From: CAIKMD01 sp963702925
GTDB taxonomy: Bacteria; Pseudomonadota; Alphaproteobacteria; ATCC43930; CGMCC-115725
Length of the DNA: 64,000 nucleotides
Reading direction: 5' to 3'
NCBI GenBank assembly: GCA_963702925.1
Contig: OY969771.1
Location: forward strand, 1,860,001-1,924,000
The notes beneath the pieces were generated by a model that ran no database searches, was not told where the DNA came from, and was given only the letters and a program-made list of their open reading frames with translations. Shown here in pieces: positions 34,132 to 43,739 of the stretch (within the stretch, counting starts at the first letter, position 1; each line of letters opens with the position of its first letter). Position numbers and translations under genes: made by a program.

Positions 34132-35524
34132 ATGAGCGCAGCCGAGTCCACGCCGCAAAAAACCGTCGACATCGCCGAGCTTCTCGATGGAAGGAAGCTT
34201 AATCGATTTCACGTCTTGACCGTCTTTCTCGCCTTTCTGATTTTCTTCGTCCAGGGGCTCGACAGCACCGGCATTTCGGTCGCCGCCTCCACCATTCTGC
34301 GCGAATTTCATGCGGAGAGAAGCGCGATGGGCGTCGCGTTCGGTGCGACGAATTTCGGTTTTCTACTCGGCAGCCTCGCCTTCGGTTTTGCGACCGACCG
34401 CTTCGGTCGCAAGAGCGGTGTGATCCTCGGCGTGATGGCTTATAGCCTGCCCGCATTGGCCGCGATCTTCGTCACCTCGATGGATCAGATGACGGTCCTG
34501 CGCTTTATCACCGGTCTTGGATTGGGCGGTGTGTTTCCGACCACGATCGCGTTGCTGAACGAGACGGCGCCGAAGAAATTCCGCGCCAGCTTCGTCACCT
34601 GCGCTTTCATCGGCTATGCCTGCGGCAATTCGGCGACCGGCTTGCTTGGCGCTTGGCTGATTGCACCCTTCGGCTGGCAGGTGATGTTCCTCATCGGCGG
34701 CGCGGCGGGCGCTGTGTTGAGCGTCGTCCTCCTGTTGTTTCTGCCGGAATCGATCCGCTTTCTCGCGGTGAAAAAGCCCGAACTCTCCGGAATTGCGACG
34801 CCTGATCGCGCGGCTCGCGCCCGATCTCGCTCTTGCGCCCGACACCCAATTCGTGCTGCGGCAGCACAAGGCCGATTTCGCCCTGCGCCAGCTCTTTCAA
34901 GGCAGGCTTCGTCTGGCGACACCGCTTATCTGGATCAACTATTTCGCCGAAGGGATCATGTATCTCACCCTGCTCGCCTGGCTGCCGCCGCTGATGGAGG
35001 GGCTTGGCTTGCCAGTGCAACAAGCCTCGCTGGCCTTTTCCTATGCGGCCGCAGGCGGCATCGTCGCGATCCTGGTGCTGTCACGGCTGCTCGACCGCTT
35101 CGGCCCGCCGGCGACGATTTTCACGGCCGTGGGCGCGATTGCGGCGCTGGTCTATTTGGGGATTCCCGGCGCGTCGCAAACGACGATCGTGTTGGTCGGG
35201 GTTCTCGCCGTGACCTGCGGCACGGGAACCCACAGCTCGCTGCATGGCACGGTCGGCCATTTCTATCCGACCCGTATCCGCGGCAATGGCATCGGCTACG
35301 CGATCGCGGTTTCGCGCATCGCCGCGATCCTCGGTCCGATCATCACCGGATTTCTGCTTTCCGCAAAACTGCCGGCGAACGAGGTGCTTTATCTCATCGC
35401 CGCGCCTTATGTCGTCGTGGTGATCATCAGCTTCGTGCTCGGCCTGCTTTACACCGCGTCGTCGGAAGCGGCACTCGACGAAACGCCGAGCGTGAAGCCA
35501 GTCACCGAAACCGTTACCGGCTGA
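34132..35524 (+). pseudogene. MFS transporter, aromatic acid:H+ symporter type, split by a +1 frameshift
   Basis: The intact product would be a 12-helix, 463-residue carrier. The first half (34132-34790) has the family signature GFATDRFGRKSGV and RFITGLGLGGVFPTTIALLNE. The second half (from about 34780 to 35524) is in the +1 frame and has helices from LIWINYFAEGIMYLTLLAWL to FVLGLLYTA. Removing one A from the A5 run at 34771-34775 gives a smooth junction in the central cytoplasmic loop (VKSPNSPELRRLIARL). As written, the first frame continues as Arg-rich nonsense to 35565. The relatives import benzoate-like acids. A good site (GAGGGAGGAG) precedes the ATG. Confidence 0.85.
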
Positions 35525-35609
35525 AAGTGGAGACCATCGCAGCACGGCAGGGGCCGATGTGCTGATATACTGATTTCGGAGCGCCGGTCCTGCTGGCGGG
35601 GAGAAAGAC

Positions 35610-36593
35610 ATGAACATCATCGGCATCGAGCGGATTTATTACGGCGTTGCAAACGTCGCGCTCGCGACGCGCTTTCACAAGGATTACGGGCTCGACTGTA
35701 TCGAGGAAGGCATCCATGGCGCCGATCTGCGGCTGCTCAACGAGACAACGGTCCATATTCGCCGCGCCGACGACGTCGCGCTGCCGCCGGCCAAGATCGA
35801 TTGGGTGCCACTCAACAATTCGACCGCCCGCGAAGTGATTTGGGGCGTCGATACCCAGGCGACGCTCGAAGCGATTGGCGCAGAGCTCGCCACGGATCGC
35901 ACGGTGCGCGCCGACAATGAAGGCGTGCTCCACACGGTCGACGATCAGGGATACCATATCGGCTTCATGGTAACGCGGCGGACCCCGGTTTCAGCCACAT
36001 TGCCGGCCACCAACACGGTCGGGGGCACCAGCCGCCTCAACCGGGTTGCCGAAGGCAGTATTCGCAAGAGCGTAAGCCCCTATCGCATGGGCCATGTCGT
36101 CTACTGGGCGCGCGGCGAGGTGGCGCACTTTGCTCAATTCTATACCAAGCGGCTCGGCTTCAAGATCACCGACAATATGAGCAAAGGCGGCTTGTTCATG
36201 CGCTGCGCCGGCGCGCTCGACCATCACTCGCTTTTGCTCAATGGCGGCCCGGCCTTCGGCTTTCAGCACGTCGCTTATGAGTTTCGCGACTTCGACGATG
36301 TGATGTTCCTTGGGACACAGGTCGAACGGGCCGGCTGGAAAACCAATGTCGGGCCGCTGCGCCACAATGTCAGCTCGACCTTCTCCTGGTATATCTGGAA
36401 TCCGGCGGGCGGACTGGCCGAGGCCTATTCCGACATGGATTGCGTCGACGATGATTGGGTGGTCCGCACCTTCCGTCCGGGCGAGGATCCGAGCTTCTAT
36501 GGCTCGTCCTGGAAAGCGCGGCCGGAGCAAGGCGATACGCCGCCGGCCATGTGGAGAAACGAGGTCACGGCACCGGGCTTTCCGGAAAAATAA
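35610..36593 (+). CDS. VOC-family (extradiol dioxygenase-like) protein
   Basis: The 327-residue protein has two vicinal-oxygen-chelate modules (about 1-125 and 145-290). Likely metal ligands are His in MGHVVYW, His in GFQHVAYEF and Glu in LAEAYSDMD, the 2-His-1-Glu pattern of iron(II) or manganese ring-cleavage dioxygenases. The ATG follows GGGGAGAAAG. It lies between the carrier and a secreted amidohydrolase in the same direction. Ring cleavage fits the context but the substrate is unknown. Confidence 0.85.
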   Translation: MNIIGIERIYYGVANVALATRFHKDYGLDCIEEGIHGADLRLLNETTVHIRRADDVALPPAKIDWVPLNNSTAREVIWGVDTQATLEAIGAELATDRTVRADNEGVLHTVDDQGYHIGFMVTRRTPVSATLPATNTVGGTSRLNRVAEGSIRKSVSPYRMGHVVYWARGEVAHFAQFYTKRLGFKITDNMSKGGLFMRCAGALDHHSLLLNGGPAFGFQHVAYEFRDFDDVMFLGTQVERAGWKTNVGPLRHNVSSTFSWYIWNPAGGLAEAYSDMDCVDDDWVVRTFRPGEDPSFYGSSWKARPEQGDTPPAMWRNEVTAPGFPEK

Positions 36594-36648
36594 TCGCGCC
36601 TGCCAAACGGCGAATATCGCCGATAACAAGCACCAAAGGGAGGTACAG

Positions 36649-38151
36649 ATGGGCATTCACCGACGTGATTTCCTGCGCTTTGCCGGTCTCGCCGGCGCAT
36701 CGCTCGGCGCCGGCGCCACGCTTGCCGGAGGCGCGAAGCCAGCGAACGCCGCGCCACCGACCCGGCCGCGCATCGTCCTGCGCGGCGGGTATATCCTGAC
36801 CATGGACGAGAAGCTCGGCGATCTGCGCGGCGACGTGCTGATCATCGACGGCAAGATCGCGGCGATCGGCAAGGGGCTCGCGGCCGGCGACGCCGAAACG
36901 GTCGATGCCAGCGACGCCATCGTGATACCGGGCTTCATCGACAGCCATCGCCACACCTGGGAATCGCAGCTGCGCCAGATCGCGGTGGATTGGTCCTTGG
37001 GCGATTACCTCAAGAACCTCTTCGGCCAGTTCGGAATGAATTTTCGGCCCGAAGACGTCTATGCCGGGACCTTGATCGGGCGGCTTGCCGCGCTCGACTC
37101 CGGCATCACGACGATGCTCGATTGGTCGCATATCATGAATACGCCGCAGCATGCCGACGCCGCGGTTCAGGCCTTGCGCGATTCCGGCAGCCGTTGCGTC
37201 TTCGCGATGGGCTGGCCGCAGACGCCCAACCCCGCCCTATGGCTGAACAAGAGCACGGCCAATTTGCCGGACGACATCCGGCGCGTGCGTAAGCAATATT
37301 TCTCCGGCAATAGCGGCCTCGTCACCATGCAGATGGCCGGGCGCGGCCCGACTTTCGCCGTAATGGAACAAGTGGCACGAGACCTCGCCACCGCGCGCGA
37401 TCTTGGCCTCCACACGACGATGCATATCGGCGGCGGCGGCGCGATCATCGAGATGAACAATGCCAAGATGCTCGGGCCGGATATCACCTGGGTGCATCTC
37501 CTTTCCGCGACCGACGACGAGATTCAGGCGATCAAGGATACCGGCTGCACCACATCGGTCTCTCCGGCAGGCGAGGAATGGCATACGCCGTGGCGCGGTC
37601 CGACGCCGGCAACCATGCGGCTTTTGAGCCACGGCATCACGCCGAGCCTTAGCCCCGACACCGAGGCCTTCGGACCGGGGGACATGTTCTCGGTCATGCG
37701 CGGAGCCTTGGGCGCCGCGCGCTACGCCGCGAGCAATCCGCCCGACGGCGGCGCGCAAGCACCAGCTCCGCCGATGCAATACAACAGCGCGAAGGCGATC
37801 CCGACGCGGAAGATTCTGGAAATGGCGACGCTGGCGGGCGCAGCACCGGTCGAGCTCGACGGCAAGGTGGGACGTTTGAGCCCGGGCATGCTCGCCGATA
37901 TCGTGCTATTGCGGATGAGCAAGCTCAACTATTTTCCCGTCAACGATCCCGCGGCAGCCATTGTGATGTCCGGCGACACGAGTTGCGTCGATGCCGTTTT
38001 CGTCGCCGGCAAGCCGGTCAAGTTCAACGGCAAGCTGGTGAACCAGACGATCGAGAAGCGCGCGCGCCGGCTTGCCCTCGAGTCACGCAATTGGCTCTAC
38101 GCCAAGGCCGGCCTGACGCCACCCGAGGGGCTGCTGAACCAAAAAGCCTGA
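36649..38151 (+). CDS. Tat-exported amidohydrolase (ATZ/TRZ-like)
   Basis: The 500-residue protein starts with a Tat signal (RRDFLRFAGLAGAS) ending near AANA-type cleavage at about residue 34. Metal-dependent hydrolase markers follow: DSHRHTWE (His-x-His), His in TTMHIGGGG, and Asp in LSPDTEAF. The ATZ/TRZ group deaminates or dechlorinates ring compounds; export by Tat puts this one in the periplasm. The frame is open upstream, but the ATG at 36649 is preceded by GGGAGG and directly starts the signal. It follows the VOC gene by 55 bases. Confidence 0.88.
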   Translation: MGIHRRDFLRFAGLAGASLGAGATLAGGAKPANAAPPTRPRIVLRGGYILTMDEKLGDLRGDVLIIDGKIAAIGKGLAAGDAETVDASDAIVIPGFIDSHRHTWESQLRQIAVDWSLGDYLKNLFGQFGMNFRPEDVYAGTLIGRLAALDSGITTMLDWSHIMNTPQHADAAVQALRDSGSRCVFAMGWPQTPNPALWLNKSTANLPDDIRRVRKQYFSGNSGLVTMQMAGRGPTFAVMEQVARDLATARDLGLHTTMHIGGGGAIIEMNNAKMLGPDITWVHLLSATDDEIQAIKDTGCTTSVSPAGEEWHTPWRGPTPATMRLLSHGITPSLSPDTEAFGPGDMFSVMRGALGAARYAASNPPDGGAQAPAPPMQYNSAKAIPTRKILEMATLAGAAPVELDGKVGRLSPGMLADIVLLRMSKLNYFPVNDPAAAIVMSGDTSCVDAVFVAGKPVKFNGKLVNQTIEKRARRLALESRNWLYAKAGLTPPEGLLNQKA

Positions 38152-38214
38152 AAGAACTACCGCGAAAAAGGTGGCGCCAATATCCCGCGCGCGGTGCGCG
38201 CGTGAATTTGCGCG

Positions 38215-38228
38215 CCGTCAATTGACGG
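38215..38228. promoter_or_regulatory. 14-bp perfect palindrome, candidate operator
   Basis: CCGTCAATTGACGG reads identically on both strands. It lies in a 214-base non-coding gap, 137 bases before the LLM gene start and 64 bases after the amidohydrolase stop. It could be a repressor site. No T-run follows, so terminator function is less likely. Confidence 0.35.
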
Positions 38229-38365
38229 AACCTCTATCGCAAAGCGTTAATCGCGGACGAGACCGGCGAGCATCCAAAAACGCATGGGACGTCTGAAAGA
38301 CTGGAATTCCCACATTGGGCTCGGTAGTTTTCTCCGACGAACCACGAAACGGCAATGACGGGGGG

Positions 38366-39409
38366 ATGTCTATGGAGTTTGGCCTGTTTTCGAACAGTCG
38401 TCGGCCGCAGCGCGCGCTGAATGATGCCTGGGACCACGACATTTTCGAGATCGAAACGGCCGACAAGCTCGGCTTTTCCGAAGCCTGGATCAGCGAACAT
38501 CAATCCCCCGCCGAGCTTATCATCTGCAAGGCCGCCGCGGTGACGAAGCAGATCAAGCTCGGCTCGGCGGTTCGTCCCCTCGCTTATTATCACCCGCTGC
38601 AGGTCACGATCGAGGCCAATGCCTGCGATAACCTGACCGGCGGACGCTATCAGCTCGGCATCGGCTTCGGCTTTTATCCGGCGCAAATGGCGATGCGCGG
38701 GCTCGATTTCGCCAAGACGCGCGACATGATGCACGCCTCGATCGAGCTGATTCTAAAACTGTGGAACAGCGATGGGCCGGTCGACTATGACGGGCCATTC
38801 TGGACGGGAAAGGGCATGGTGGCAAAGCCCGATCCGGTGCAGAAGCCGCATCCGCAGATCGGCATTGCGCTGACCAAGACCGCGTCATCGGCCGAGCTCG
38901 CCGGCAAGCTGGGATTGCTGCCGCTGACGGGCGATTTCATTCCCGTGCCGCGGTTGAAAATGCTGGGCGATGCGTTTGTCGCCGCGGCCAGGGAAGCAGG
39001 ACGCACGCCGCGCCGCAGCGATCTGCATGCCACCCGCGTCATCTATGTCGCCGAAACCGATACGATCGCACGCCAAGATATGCGCCAATCCTATGAGGAA
39101 ACCATTCGCTGGGAGATCAAGAACACGCCGCATCACCAAGTGGAACGCATCCCAGCGGGCGGAACGCTCGAGGACATCACCTATGACTATCTCATCGACA
39201 CGGGCAATCTTTTCATCGGCAACCCGGACACGGTCTATAAGCGCATCGTCGATTTCTATGAGCAGAGCGGCGGCTTCGGCATGCTGATGTTCCATGGCGG
39301 CCGCGATTACGCGACACCGGAAAAACTGTCGCGCTCCATGAAACTGTTCATGGAAGAGGTTGCGCCGCGCCTGCGCCGTCTCAATCCCGACGAGGCGCGC
39401 GCCGCGTAG
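38366..39409 (+). CDS. LLM-class flavin-dependent monooxygenase
   Basis: The 347-residue luciferase-like barrel starts MEFGLFSNSRRP and has the typical SEAWISEHQSP, a shortened VRPLAYYHPL segment and GGRYQLGIGFGFYP. It probably oxygenates with reduced flavin supplied by a separate reductase, which is not visible here. The ATG at 38366 (or 38372) follows a GGGGGG run. It differs clearly from the LLM protein at 31842, so the block encodes two distinct flavin oxygenases. A strong terminator follows. Confidence 0.88.
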   Translation: MSMEFGLFSNSRRPQRALNDAWDHDIFEIETADKLGFSEAWISEHQSPAELIICKAAAVTKQIKLGSAVRPLAYYHPLQVTIEANACDNLTGGRYQLGIGFGFYPAQMAMRGLDFAKTRDMMHASIELILKLWNSDGPVDYDGPFWTGKGMVAKPDPVQKPHPQIGIALTKTASSAELAGKLGLLPLTGDFIPVPRLKMLGDAFVAAAREAGRTPRRSDLHATRVIYVAETDTIARQDMRQSYEETIRWEIKNTPHHQVERIPAGGTLEDITYDYLIDTGNLFIGNPDTVYKRIVDFYEQSGGFGMLMFHGGRDYATPEKLSRSMKLFMEEVAPRLRRLNPDEARAA

Positions 39410-39443
39410 GATCGCGCCGCCCGCACGCGAAACCTTCAAACAA

Positions 39444-39473
39444 AAACGGCGCGGAGATTGATCCGCGCCGTTT
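39444..39473. terminator. Bidirectional intrinsic terminator
   Basis: A perfect 12-bp stem (AAACGGCGCGGA with TCCGCGCCGTTT) encloses a 6-base loop GATTGA, with A-rich left and T-rich right flanks. It sits between convergent genes, so it can stop both. Confidence 0.88.
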
Positions 39474-39492
39474 CCCGTTCACGACAGGCGCT

Positions 39493-41709
39493 TTACGCCG
39501 AGATCACCGCTTTCACGCGGTCGGGCAGCATCGGCAGCTGACGTAGCCTTTTGCCGCCGGTCAAGCTTGCCACGGCATTAGCGATCGCCGGCGCCACGAT
39601 GCCGACGCCCGCCTCGCCCATGCCGGTCGGCGGATTCTCGGTCGAGATCACTTTGATCGCGATCGGCGGAATATCGGCCATGCGTTGGACTTTGTATTTG
39701 TTGAAGTTCACCTGTTGCACCTCGCCATTGACGATGTCGAGATGCTCGACCAAAGCCGCGCCCAGGCCAAACAGCATCGAGCCTTCCATCTGAACCAAGA
39801 CGTTGTGCGGCTGCAGCGCGCGGCCACAATCGACCGCGCCCCATAGATTGTGAACTTTGATCGCACCGCTTTGCTGGTCGAGCGAGATCTCGACCGCGCC
39901 GGCTTGGAAGCCGCGGATGAGGTTCGAATAGGCAAAGCCCATCACGTGACCCGCCGGTAGCTTCTTCTTGCCCCAGCCGGACATGGCGGCGGCTTCTTTG
40001 ACCACGGCTTGCGCTCGCGGCTCCTTCTGGAGCAGATCGAGCCGATACGCCACCGGATCGACGCCTTTCGCCACGGCCAGCTCGTCGATCATGGTCTCGA
40101 TCGCGAACACCATGTAGCCCGGCGAAATGCCGCGCCACGCCCCGACCTCGATACCGCGATCGGCACGGATGAACTCGACCAGCTGCGCCGGCAAGGCATA
40201 GGCCACGCCGCCGCCGCCCGCCGCCACGGCGTCCATGCCGCCGGTCTTTTCCATGATGTCGGGCGCCGTGCGCGCGAACACCGAGGCGCAGACCAGGCGA
40301 TGATGCCAGCCGACGATATTGCCCGACGCATCGAGACCAACCTCGATGCGCTGACCCGAGAGCGGCCGGAACGTATCGTTGGCGATATCATCCTCGCGGC
40401 TCCAGATCACCTTGATCGGCGTGCCCGGCATCAGCTTGGCGAGCGCCGCTGCTTCGATCACTTCATTCCCTTCGGAGCGCCGGCCGAAGCCGCCACCCAA
40501 AAGCGGCGTGTTCACCTTCACCTTGTCGGGCGCGGTTCCCACCACCTTGGCGCACAGGAACTGCATGATGCTGGGCGCCTGGTTCGAGGCCCAGATCTCG
40601 ACCTGATCGCCTTTCACCACCGCAGTGGCGTTCATCGGCTCCATGCAGGTATGCGAGACGTGATCCGTGGTGTATTCCGCGCTGATGACCTTGGCGGCAC
40701 CGGCGACGGCGGCAGCCGCGTCGCCATTCTTCACCATCGGGAAGCCTTTCTGGCTCTTGTCGGCGGCGATCTGGCGATACTCCTCGGCAATTTTGTTCGA
40801 GGTGTAGTTGCGCGCCTTCGCCGTCGTCGTCCAGGTGACGTTGAGCAGCGCCTTGGCCTTCTTGGTGCCTTCGACCGTATCGCCGATCACCGCGACGCCG
40901 AAGGGCATCGGCGTGACCGCGACAATGCCTTTCACCGCTTTCGCCGCCGCGTCATCGACTTTTTCGGGTTTCTCGCCCTGGACCGGCGGATGCAGAACGG
41001 CCGCAAAGAGCATGTTCGCCAATTCCGTGTCCTGGCCGTATTTGCCGGAACCATTGACCTTGAGCGGAATGTCGACGCGCGGCACGTCCTTGCCGATATA
41101 GCGATAGGCGGAGGCGGCCTTCAGCTCTTCCTTGGTCACATCGGGCATCGGGTTCGGCACTTTGGCGGTTTTGGCAAGCGCGCCATAGCCGATCTTCTTG
41201 CCCGACTTCTTGTGGATGACCACGCCGCGATCGGTTGAGAGCTCGGCCACCGGCACATTCCAAGAGGCAGCCGCGCTGACGAGCAGAACCTTGCGCGCTT
41301 GCGCGCCGGCCAAGCGCAGCTTGTCCCAATAGCCGAAGACCGTGCTGCTGCCGTAAGTGATGAGTTTGCCGCCCCAGGCCGGATTTCCATAGACAGCGGC
41401 GTTGGACGGCGATTGCACCGTCCGGACCTTGTGCCAATCGACATCGAGTTCTTCGGCGACGATGAGCGGCAACACCGTCATCACGCCTTGCCCCATTTCC
41501 GAGGCCGGCGCCATGATCGTGACCGTGCCGTCGATGCCGACGGCGACCCAGGCGGTCGCGTTGAACGTCCCGTCCTCGGCCGCGGCCGAAGCCATGTCGG
41601 GCAAGGCGCCGAACGCGACGGCAATGCCGACGCCGCCGGAGCTGACAAGGAAGCTGCGGCGCGAAAGCGTGCGGGTCTCGACGACCGGCATGTCGAAATT
41701 ATTGTCCAT
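39493..41709 (-). CDS. Molybdopterin-binding subunit of an IorB-type (aldehyde/isoquinoline) oxidoreductase
   Basis: The 738-residue large subunit belongs to the xanthine dehydrogenase/aldehyde oxidase family. A Tat signal (SRRSFLVSSGG) marks export of the folded enzyme. The cofactor segments include GGGFGRRSEGN, and the likely base is Glu in GMGEAGVGIV near the C-terminus. It hydroxylates a carbon next to ring nitrogen or oxidises an aldehyde, passing electrons to the iron-sulfur subunit encoded just before it. Gene order IorA-IorB with a 13-base gap is the two-subunit type without an FAD subunit, so electrons probably go to a cytochrome. Confidence 0.92.
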   Translation of the reverse strand: MDNNFDMPVVETRTLSRRSFLVSSGGVGIAVAFGALPDMASAAAEDGTFNATAWVAVGIDGTVTIMAPASEMGQGVMTVLPLIVAEELDVDWHKVRTVQSPSNAAVYGNPAWGGKLITYGSSTVFGYWDKLRLAGAQARKVLLVSAAASWNVPVAELSTDRGVVIHKKSGKKIGYGALAKTAKVPNPMPDVTKEELKAASAYRYIGKDVPRVDIPLKVNGSGKYGQDTELANMLFAAVLHPPVQGEKPEKVDDAAAKAVKGIVAVTPMPFGVAVIGDTVEGTKKAKALLNVTWTTTAKARNYTSNKIAEEYRQIAADKSQKGFPMVKNGDAAAAVAGAAKVISAEYTTDHVSHTCMEPMNATAVVKGDQVEIWASNQAPSIMQFLCAKVVGTAPDKVKVNTPLLGGGFGRRSEGNEVIEAAALAKLMPGTPIKVIWSREDDIANDTFRPLSGQRIEVGLDASGNIVGWHHRLVCASVFARTAPDIMEKTGGMDAVAAGGGGVAYALPAQLVEFIRADRGIEVGAWRGISPGYMVFAIETMIDELAVAKGVDPVAYRLDLLQKEPRAQAVVKEAAAMSGWGKKKLPAGHVMGFAYSNLIRGFQAGAVEISLDQQSGAIKVHNLWGAVDCGRALQPHNVLVQMEGSMLFGLGAALVEHLDIVNGEVQQVNFNKYKVQRMADIPPIAIKVISTENPPTGMGEAGVGIVAPAIANAVASLTGGKRLRQLPMLPDRVKAVISA

Positions 41710-41722
41710 GATTTATCCTCCC

Positions 41723-42235
41723 TCAGCGCGCGGCCTGATGTGTGCCTTGGCCCGGCGCAGTATTCGGCTCGGCCGGCTTGCCATTGCCCATTTGGGCGGC
41801 GCGCTGAATGGCGCGGATGATGTGCGAATAGGTGGCGCAGCGGCAGATATTGCCAGTCATATGCGCCACGATCTGGTCGCGGCTGGGATTCGGATTCTTC
41901 GCCAGCAGCGCTGCCGCCTGCATGATCTGACCCGATTGGCAATAACCGCATTGCGGCACTTGCTCGGCGACCCACGCCTTTTGCAACGGATGGCTCGAAT
42001 CGGGCGACAGCGCTTCGATGGTCGTGATCTTCTGGCCTTCGACCGCGCTGACCGGCACGCTGCACGAACGCGTCGGTTCGCCCTCGACATGCACGGTGCA
42101 GGCGCCGCATTGGCCGATACCGCAGCCGAATTTGGTGCCGGTCATCTTGAGATGCTCGCGGATCACCCAGAGCAGTGGTGTATCCGGTTCCGCATCCACC
42201 GTGACCGCGCGTCCATTGATGGTGAAAGTCGCCAT
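41723..42235 (-). CDS. (2Fe-2S) subunit of the IorA-type oxidoreductase
   Basis: The 170-residue protein has a plant-type ferredoxin domain (CGIGQCGACTVHVEG) and a C-terminal helical domain with CGYCQSG and NICRCATY, giving two 2Fe-2S clusters. It shuttles electrons from the molybdenum subunit encoded downstream. It has no signal of its own and would be exported with the Tat-tagged partner. Confidence 0.94.
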   Translation of the reverse strand: MATFTINGRAVTVDAEPDTPLLWVIREHLKMTGTKFGCGIGQCGACTVHVEGEPTRSCSVPVSAVEGQKITTIEALSPDSSHPLQKAWVAEQVPQCGYCQSGQIMQAAALLAKNPNPSRDQIVAHMTGNICRCATYSHIIRAIQRAAQMGNGKPAEPNTAPGQGTHQAAR

Positions 42236-42537
42236 GCCGCTCGTCTCCTCACATCCGAATTTGTTTCTTGTGGTGCAAAATATACCGAGATTCTTGTGGA
42301 TAGATTACTCCTCTGCCAGGATTCGGGGCAATCACCGCATAAGAAAACGGCGCCAATGATTGGGACAGCCACGCTGTCCAATCATTCGCGGCATTGGTTA
42401 GCTTTCCTTCAGCATGACCGCGGCTTAAGCATGGGCGCGAAACGCGCTTGCCGCGGCGCAAAGGGTTTCGCCAAGATATGCGCATCGACCTGACGGCAAA
42501 ACCCAACGCCGCCGGGCGCATGGAGGAGGATATCGCC
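42236..42537. other. Divergent intergenic region upstream of the IorAB genes, no gene seen
   Basis: These 302 bases separate iorA-like (minus) from the propeller gene (plus). A less GC-rich part at about 42260-42310 (aaaatatacc) could hold the minus-strand promoter. No clear repeat or hairpin was found. Confidence 0.4.
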
Positions 42538-43641
42538 GTGAGATATTGGCTGGTCGTTGCGTTCTTGCTGCTGATCCCGGCCGCGCGGGCACAACAAAGC
42601 GTGCCTGAGATCCCATTCGATTCGGTACCGGACTTCCTGAAACTGCCGAAGGACATGTATCTCGGCGAAGCCTCGGCCGTTGCGGTCAATTCCAAGGGCC
42701 ACGTCTTCGTCTTCTCGCGCGGCGGTTCGAGCACCGGCCCGGCCTTTGCCGAGACCGCGGCGCAGCTTCTCGAATTCGCGCCCGACGGCAAGTTCATTCG
42801 CGAAATCGGCAAGAATCTTTATGCCTAGTCTTTCGCCCATGGCGTGCGCGTCGATCCGCAGGACAATATTTGGACCGTCGACAAGGGCTCGGACATGGTG
42901 GTGAAGTTTCGGCCGGACGGAAGAGTCGACATGGTGTTCGGCCGCAAGCAGGAAGCCTCGGACGAGGACACTGGGCCTCTGAAGCATCCGAACCCGCCGC
43001 TGCCCGCTCAGGCCGGCCGTTTCCGGCAACCCACCGACGTGGCTTTCGACGCCAAGGGCAACGCCTTCATCAGCGACGGCTATATCAATTCGCGCGTCGC
43101 CAAAATCGACAAGGACGGATTTTGGATCAAGTCGTGGGGCGATCGCGGCAGCGGTCCCGGCCAATTCAATACCGCACATGGCATCGGTGCCGACGCGCAA
43201 GAAAACGTCTATGTCGCCGACCGCAGCAACCGCCGCATCCAGGTCTTCGACGGCGACGGGAATTTTCTGCGTCAGATCACGATTGACGTGCCGGTTCCGC
43301 CCGACGCCTATGAGATCATCGGCGACAAGCCGGCCGATCCGATGGCGCAAGGCACGCCACCTTTGCTGAAGCCGGGTGCGCCTTGGGTAATTTGCATCAC
43401 CCCGCCGCCGCATCAGTTTCTTTATACCGCCGATGCTTTTCCCGGCCGGATTTACAAGCTTACCCTCGACGGCAAGCTGGTTGGCATGTTGGGCAAAACC
43501 GGCCGCCAGCTTAAACAATTCGGCTGGATCCACGGCATGGCTTGTCCCAGCGAAAACACGCTGCTTGTCGCCGAAGTGCTGAACTGGCGGGTACAGAAGC
43601 TGATCCTCCATCCCGAGAAAGTCGCCGCGGCCGCAAAATAA
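42538..43641 (+). pseudogene. Secreted NHL-repeat (six-bladed beta-propeller) protein interrupted by an in-frame TAG
   Basis: The GTG at 42538 follows GGAGGAGG and starts a signal peptide (WLVVAFLLLIPAARAQ). The frame then runs to a TAG at 42826-42828 (codon 97) and continues unchanged in the same frame to 43641, with NHL blades such as GVRVDPQDNIWTVD, PTDVAFDAKGNAFISDG and RRIQVFDGDG. The full protein would be 367 residues. The codon after GKNLYA is probably a mutated TGG (Trp), so one base change breaks it. Its function is unknown; members bind ligands or act as lyase-like propellers. It is divergent from the IorAB genes. Confidence 0.82.
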
Positions 43642-43739
43642 ACGCGCGCTTCTTGTCGTCTGACGTACCGCACGACGCTTGACGGAGCGGCGCGGTCGCG
43701 CAACCTTGCGCCTATTGCAACCAGAAGCCAGTGCTCGAC

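Noticed and set aside
42826..42828. TAG read as pyrrolysine or a specific readthrough codon
   Set aside because: No pyl genes are seen, the protein family does not use such a residue, and a single Trp codon mutation explains it.
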